Shown: positions 61,793-64,000 of the stretch, in pieces
Position numbering within the stretch: position 1 is the first letter of the stretch
Layout: every line of letters begins with the position of its first letter
DNA from: JBDHTS01 sp044221445
GTDB taxonomy: Bacteria > Pseudomonadota > Alphaproteobacteria > Micavibrionales > Micavibrionaceae
Direction: 5' to 3'
Length of the DNA stretch: 64,000 bases
Assembly (NCBI GenBank): GCA_044221445.1
Contig: JBGAPF010000003.1
Coordinates: 124,001 to 188,000 of the forward strand
The notes under the pieces: model-generated
Told to the model about the DNA's origin: nothing
What the model saw: the letters and a program-made list of their open reading frames with translations, nothing else
Database searches by the model: none
Position numbers and translations under genes: made by a program

Positions 61793-62300
61793 TCGAAACA
61801 GATGAGCCTTTAACCCATTAAATACTTAAAACTCTTTTGTTTTTCTCACATAATCTCACATATGAATTGGCATGAATATTTGCTATCGCAGATAGTAGCT
61901 TTGTTTCTAAACATGAGTGCGAAGCCTAGAGAAAAACAGTTTAATCGCGAAGACGGGATATAAGCATGGCGCGCGCAGCGCGGCGACGCGGGACCTCCTG
62001 AAGACTTTGAGCCGGCACACGTACATGAACGCGGTCTGCCTTTCCCCGAGCCCGGTCGTTAGTCGATCACGCCGCAACCCATCCGCGAACTGACCTGAAT
62101 TCCATGAAGGGTGCCGGTCGCTCTGGTTTTTACTTTCCGGCCAAATAGCCATCGTCATCCAGAAAGAATAAAACCCAGCGTGAAAACCGGGTTTTTACTT
62201 TGAGGAGCAGGGCAGGGGCCTTGAGGATTTAAAACAGGCCATTATATACTCTATTTTGCTTTCCATACTGCTAATTATCACGGCCACTCAGGGTTGCGGC
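61793..62300. other. Region with no credible gene
   Basis: About 500 bases with low-scoring frames only. 61800-61900 is AT-rich; 61950-62110 switches to GC-rich sequence whose minus-strand frame (ERQTAFMYVCRLKVFRR) resembles nothing I know. A weak hairpin AAAACCC/GGGTTTT is at 62170-62195. Otherwise nothing assigned. Confidence 0.5.
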
Positions 62301-62480
62301 TTACGGAACCAATCGCAAGGGAAGGATCGGCCTGCGGGCTTCGCTAGTGCGCGTGTCCGTAGCTGGCGGCTCCTTGCCAAACCATACTATAGCAGCGGCA
62401 GGGAGGATTATCAGCGGAACGGAAACAACAGCAGCAATCTTAAATGCCCTTGCCAGTTCTCGTATTTCATCTCTGGTCAT
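62301..62480 (-). CDS. Possible small membrane protein (59 aa)
   Basis: A 59-residue ORF with one membrane segment (IAAVVSVPLIILPAAAIVWF, ~15-35) after a charged N-terminus (MTRDEIRELARAFK). AGAGGA lies ten bases before the ATG at 62480; a TTG at 62486 is an alternative. The orientation is the same as the two genes on the far right. Unclear whether it is expressed. Confidence 0.4.
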   Translation of the reverse strand: MTRDEIRELARAFKIAAVVSVPLIILPAAAIVWFGKEPPATDTRTSEARRPILPLRLVP

Positions 62481-62486
62481 CGTCAA

Positions 62487-62905
62487 ATTGTCCTCTATCG
62501 CCGAAAAAGTCTGGATAGCATACCACGCGCAGAATATGCAAATTTACATACTGGATATTATCACGGCTACCCTAAGCTATGCCGGGACAGGGCTTTGTCC
62601 CTTCGGGGCCTCGTCGCGCCAAGCGACGATCCCTTGGATTTTCTCTCTGATCATACGGGATGCGCTCCCGTCATAACGATTGGGTACGGGAACTAAACAT
62701 TAGGCTTTTGATCGCTTTTGGCACGATTTTTGCGGCTGTTTTGAGATGGCTAGTTCCCTAAATATTTTACGGAATCATCAATCTTTATTGCTTCAGCTCT
62801 CGGGATCATGCTATAAATGTAACAATGCACAACGCCGCACCCGGTATGGACCCGTGATGCGGCGTGTTCCGTACCCTTGTGGAGGGAGCCGGGCGGATGG
62901 CGGCC
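62487..62905. other. Non-coding stretch with hairpins and an inverted repeat
   Basis: No convincing gene. GGGAACTA at about 62686-62693 and TAGTTCCC at about 62751-62758 form an inverted repeat around 57 bases, and ACGCCGCA at 62832-62839 pairs with TGCGGCGT at 62858-62865. The latter may terminate the minus-strand genes to the right, although a U-run is weak. Confidence 0.45.
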
Positions 62906-63079
62906 TTATGAGCCGCTAACCGTTGTTGTCCGGGTCATGAACCACATGACGCACCTCCGTTCTTTCACAGGGTTAAAGCTGCGCCGGTGACTCTTGGCAG
63001 GGTTGGCACAGCAGGCTTGGAAATCTGATAGGGCCGGGGTCGCTTTAAGCGCTCCGGCTTTATTTTTATTGTCGGTCAT
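62906..63079 (-). CDS. Hypothetical short protein (57 aa) coupled to the upstream gene
   Basis: A 57-residue basic ORF beginning MTDNKNKAGALKATPALSDF. Its ATG overlaps the upstream stop (ATGA) and AAGGAG lies five bases before it, so translation is plausible. Near its end is an internal ATG at 62946-62948 preceded by a perfect GGAGGT five to seven bases upstream, which could instead start a 13-residue peptide (MWFMTRTTTVSGS). No known domain. Confidence 0.45.
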   Translation of the reverse strand: MTDNKNKAGALKATPALSDFQACCANPAKSHRRSFNPVKERRCVMWFMTRTTTVSGS

Positions 63080-63861
63080 GGAGACTCCTTTCCGGGATAA
63101 ACGAACTCGAAAATCCCACGAAACGCGTCCATGAATTGCTGCTTTTTCGCGGCTTCCCAAGGGCCGGGCGGCGGCAGGTCTTTAAGCAAGCCTGCTAAGG
63201 CAGGATGAATGCCGATGTTGTGCTCGGGCTGCTTAGTAATCTGCGGCGGCTTGTCCGGTGGCGGAGGTGGTAGCTCACCCTCTTGCTGGTCGTCACGCTT
63301 TTCAAGTCGCTTGATTAAGGGAGGCAAAAGCTGCGTTCGGTCGGGGCTAAGCTCAAATAACCCTGCTTGCTCTGCGGATTCGTAGAAAACTCGGACTGCC
63401 GGGCCAACTCGGTCAGGACTAAGCCTGTAAGTGTTGGCGAAAAGATTTTTAAGCCCGCCCTCGGGCGGGAGGGATTTACCCTTGAAACGCTCGAATACAT
63501 CCTTGAATAGAGGGACCTCCATAAATGCATCTAACTTTGCTTGGATGCCATCCTCTGGCATTACAGGCGCTAAAATCTTCATGGCGCGCTCCGTAACCGA
63601 GAGTGCTTCCTGACCTCCGATAATCAATCCGAACTGCTTAGCTGCTGAAATACGGGATACAAACGCGCCGCCGCGAACATTGGTATAAGACAGGAAGCTG
63701 GCTAAATGCATTGCAGAGCATTCGCCACCCCCCTTCTCATGAATTACCCTCGCAACCTCAAGGCCGGAATTAAGGTTCGTATAAGGGTAAGGCATAGTCG
63801 CCTGACTCCGACTTTTTTTATCGGCTTCCGCTTGCTTTTTAGGTTCCTGTTCATCGGTCAT
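63076..63861 (-). CDS. Hypothetical protein with proline-rich linker (261 aa)
   Basis: A 261-residue ORF from the ATG at 63861 (MTDEQEPKKQAEADKK), with GAGG five bases upstream. Residues ~25-135 look like a winged-helix-type domain (LEVARVIHEKGGGECSAMHLASFLSY, QFGLIIGGQEALSVTERA) of the kind seen in DUF5343-like proteins, which I offer only as a resemblance. A proline-rich linker (LPPPPPDKPPQITKQ, ~200-215) leads to a C-terminal motif (HPALAGLLKDLPPPGPWEAAKKQQFM). Codon use is less GC-biased than in the core genes. Possibly a mobile-element regulator; no direct evidence. Confidence 0.6.
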   Translation of the reverse strand: MTDEQEPKKQAEADKKSRSQATMPYPYTNLNSGLEVARVIHEKGGGECSAMHLASFLSYTNVRGGAFVSRISAAKQFGLIIGGQEALSVTERAMKILAPVMPEDGIQAKLDAFMEVPLFKDVFERFKGKSLPPEGGLKNLFANTYRLSPDRVGPAVRVFYESAEQAGLFELSPDRTQLLPPLIKRLEKRDDQQEGELPPPPPDKPPQITKQPEHNIGIHPALAGLLKDLPPPGPWEAAKKQQFMDAFRGIFEFVYPGKESP

Positions 63862-64000
63862 CGCCGCCTCAACACATTTATAATCTGGTATTATTGCGAT
63901 AGTACTCGTATGAGCCGAATGAGTCAACAATTTTGCTTTAAAATAAGCTCATGTTGCGACATCCCGAAGCATAAGCCGCAGCTGTAAAACGTTACTTATT

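Noticed and set aside
61907..62158. An 83-codon minus-strand frame ending in RLKVFRRSRVAALRAPC...
   Set aside because: No ribosome site, no known family and a composition shift within the frame; could be a remnant but I cannot support a gene.
62256..62696. A 146-codon + strand frame beginning MLSILLIITATQGCG
   Set aside because: Only the start resembles a lipoprotein signal; the rest has no domain and overlaps the better-supported small minus-strand ORF.
63033..63067. A + strand hairpin GCCGG...CCGGC followed by TTTATTTTT
   Set aside because: It resembles a terminator, but no + strand gene lies before it and it falls within the start of a minus-strand ORF, so I did not list it as one.

Overview
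The window is a gene-dense, roughly 60% GC chromosomal segment of an alphaproteobacterium. The lineage call rests on content rather than any marker-gene comparison: a CnoX-type thioredoxin-TPR protein, ProXp-ala, bifunctional HldE, a YceI / cytochrome b561 / YceI trio, SPOR-tailed DD-carboxypeptidase, a mitochondrial-processing-peptidase-like M16 protease, a phasin with TGC-type operators, and a GAAC-N7-GAAC LexA site, which is the alphaproteobacterial SOS box. A Micavibrio- or Rhodospirillales-like organism is a reasonable guess but is not proven here.

Layout. 1-6.3 kb: Trm112, Lon-substrate-binding protein, CnoX, ProXp-ala, tRNA-Gly(GCC), asparagine synthetase, two tiny genes and Dps. 6.3-12.3 kb: a fatty-acid/cell-wall cluster on the minus strand in the order fabD-murI-fabG-HAD-acpP-fabF-mltG. 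12.5-14.5 kb: rpsF-rpsR-rplI operon with its own promoter, leader hairpin and terminator; rplI carries a frameshift. 14.5-17.1 kb: YceI-b561-YceI operon and a HEIGH-motif membrane protein. 17.2-24.4 kb: nrdA, pyruvate kinase, a LapG-like cysteine protease with an added MshEN-like N-terminus, and hldE. 24.5-31 kb: a small ORF behind a Fur box, two lipoproteins, a pseudopilin-like protein, two DD-carboxypeptidases and a phasin. 31-42.5 kb: ATP-grasp protein, SOS-type Y-family polymerase, acyltransferase, M32 carboxypeptidase, TPR-methyltransferase, threonine synthase, M16 protease, DgkA and AlgH. 42.5-53.7 kb: peroxiredoxin, PBP1A, a sugar dehydrogenase with a homopolymer frameshift, MlaFE, a VanX-like protein, alanine racemase, nrdB and a LOG phosphoribohydrolase.

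The last 10 kb (53.7-64 kb) is accessory in character: two tandem paralogous inverse-autotransporter/beta-helix surface proteins that each have N-terminal frameshifts, two decayed copies of the LOG gene 3' end, a gene split by an amber codon, an ankyrin protein, a long stretch with little coding and a hypothetical operon running off toward the right edge.

Functionally the core genes serve envelope building (fatty acids, peptidoglycan precursors and remodelling, LPS heptose, phospholipid transport) and nucleotide supply. The regulatory sites read from sequence tie several together: NrdR-box pairs in front of both nrdA and nrdB although the genes are 32 kb apart, a LexA box before the Y-family polymerase, a Fur box before a small ORF, paired TGC palindromes around the phasin promoter, and promoters placed so close to start codons that several transcripts may be leaderless. 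At least five coding interruptions in one window mean that assembly accuracy should be considered alongside real gene decay.
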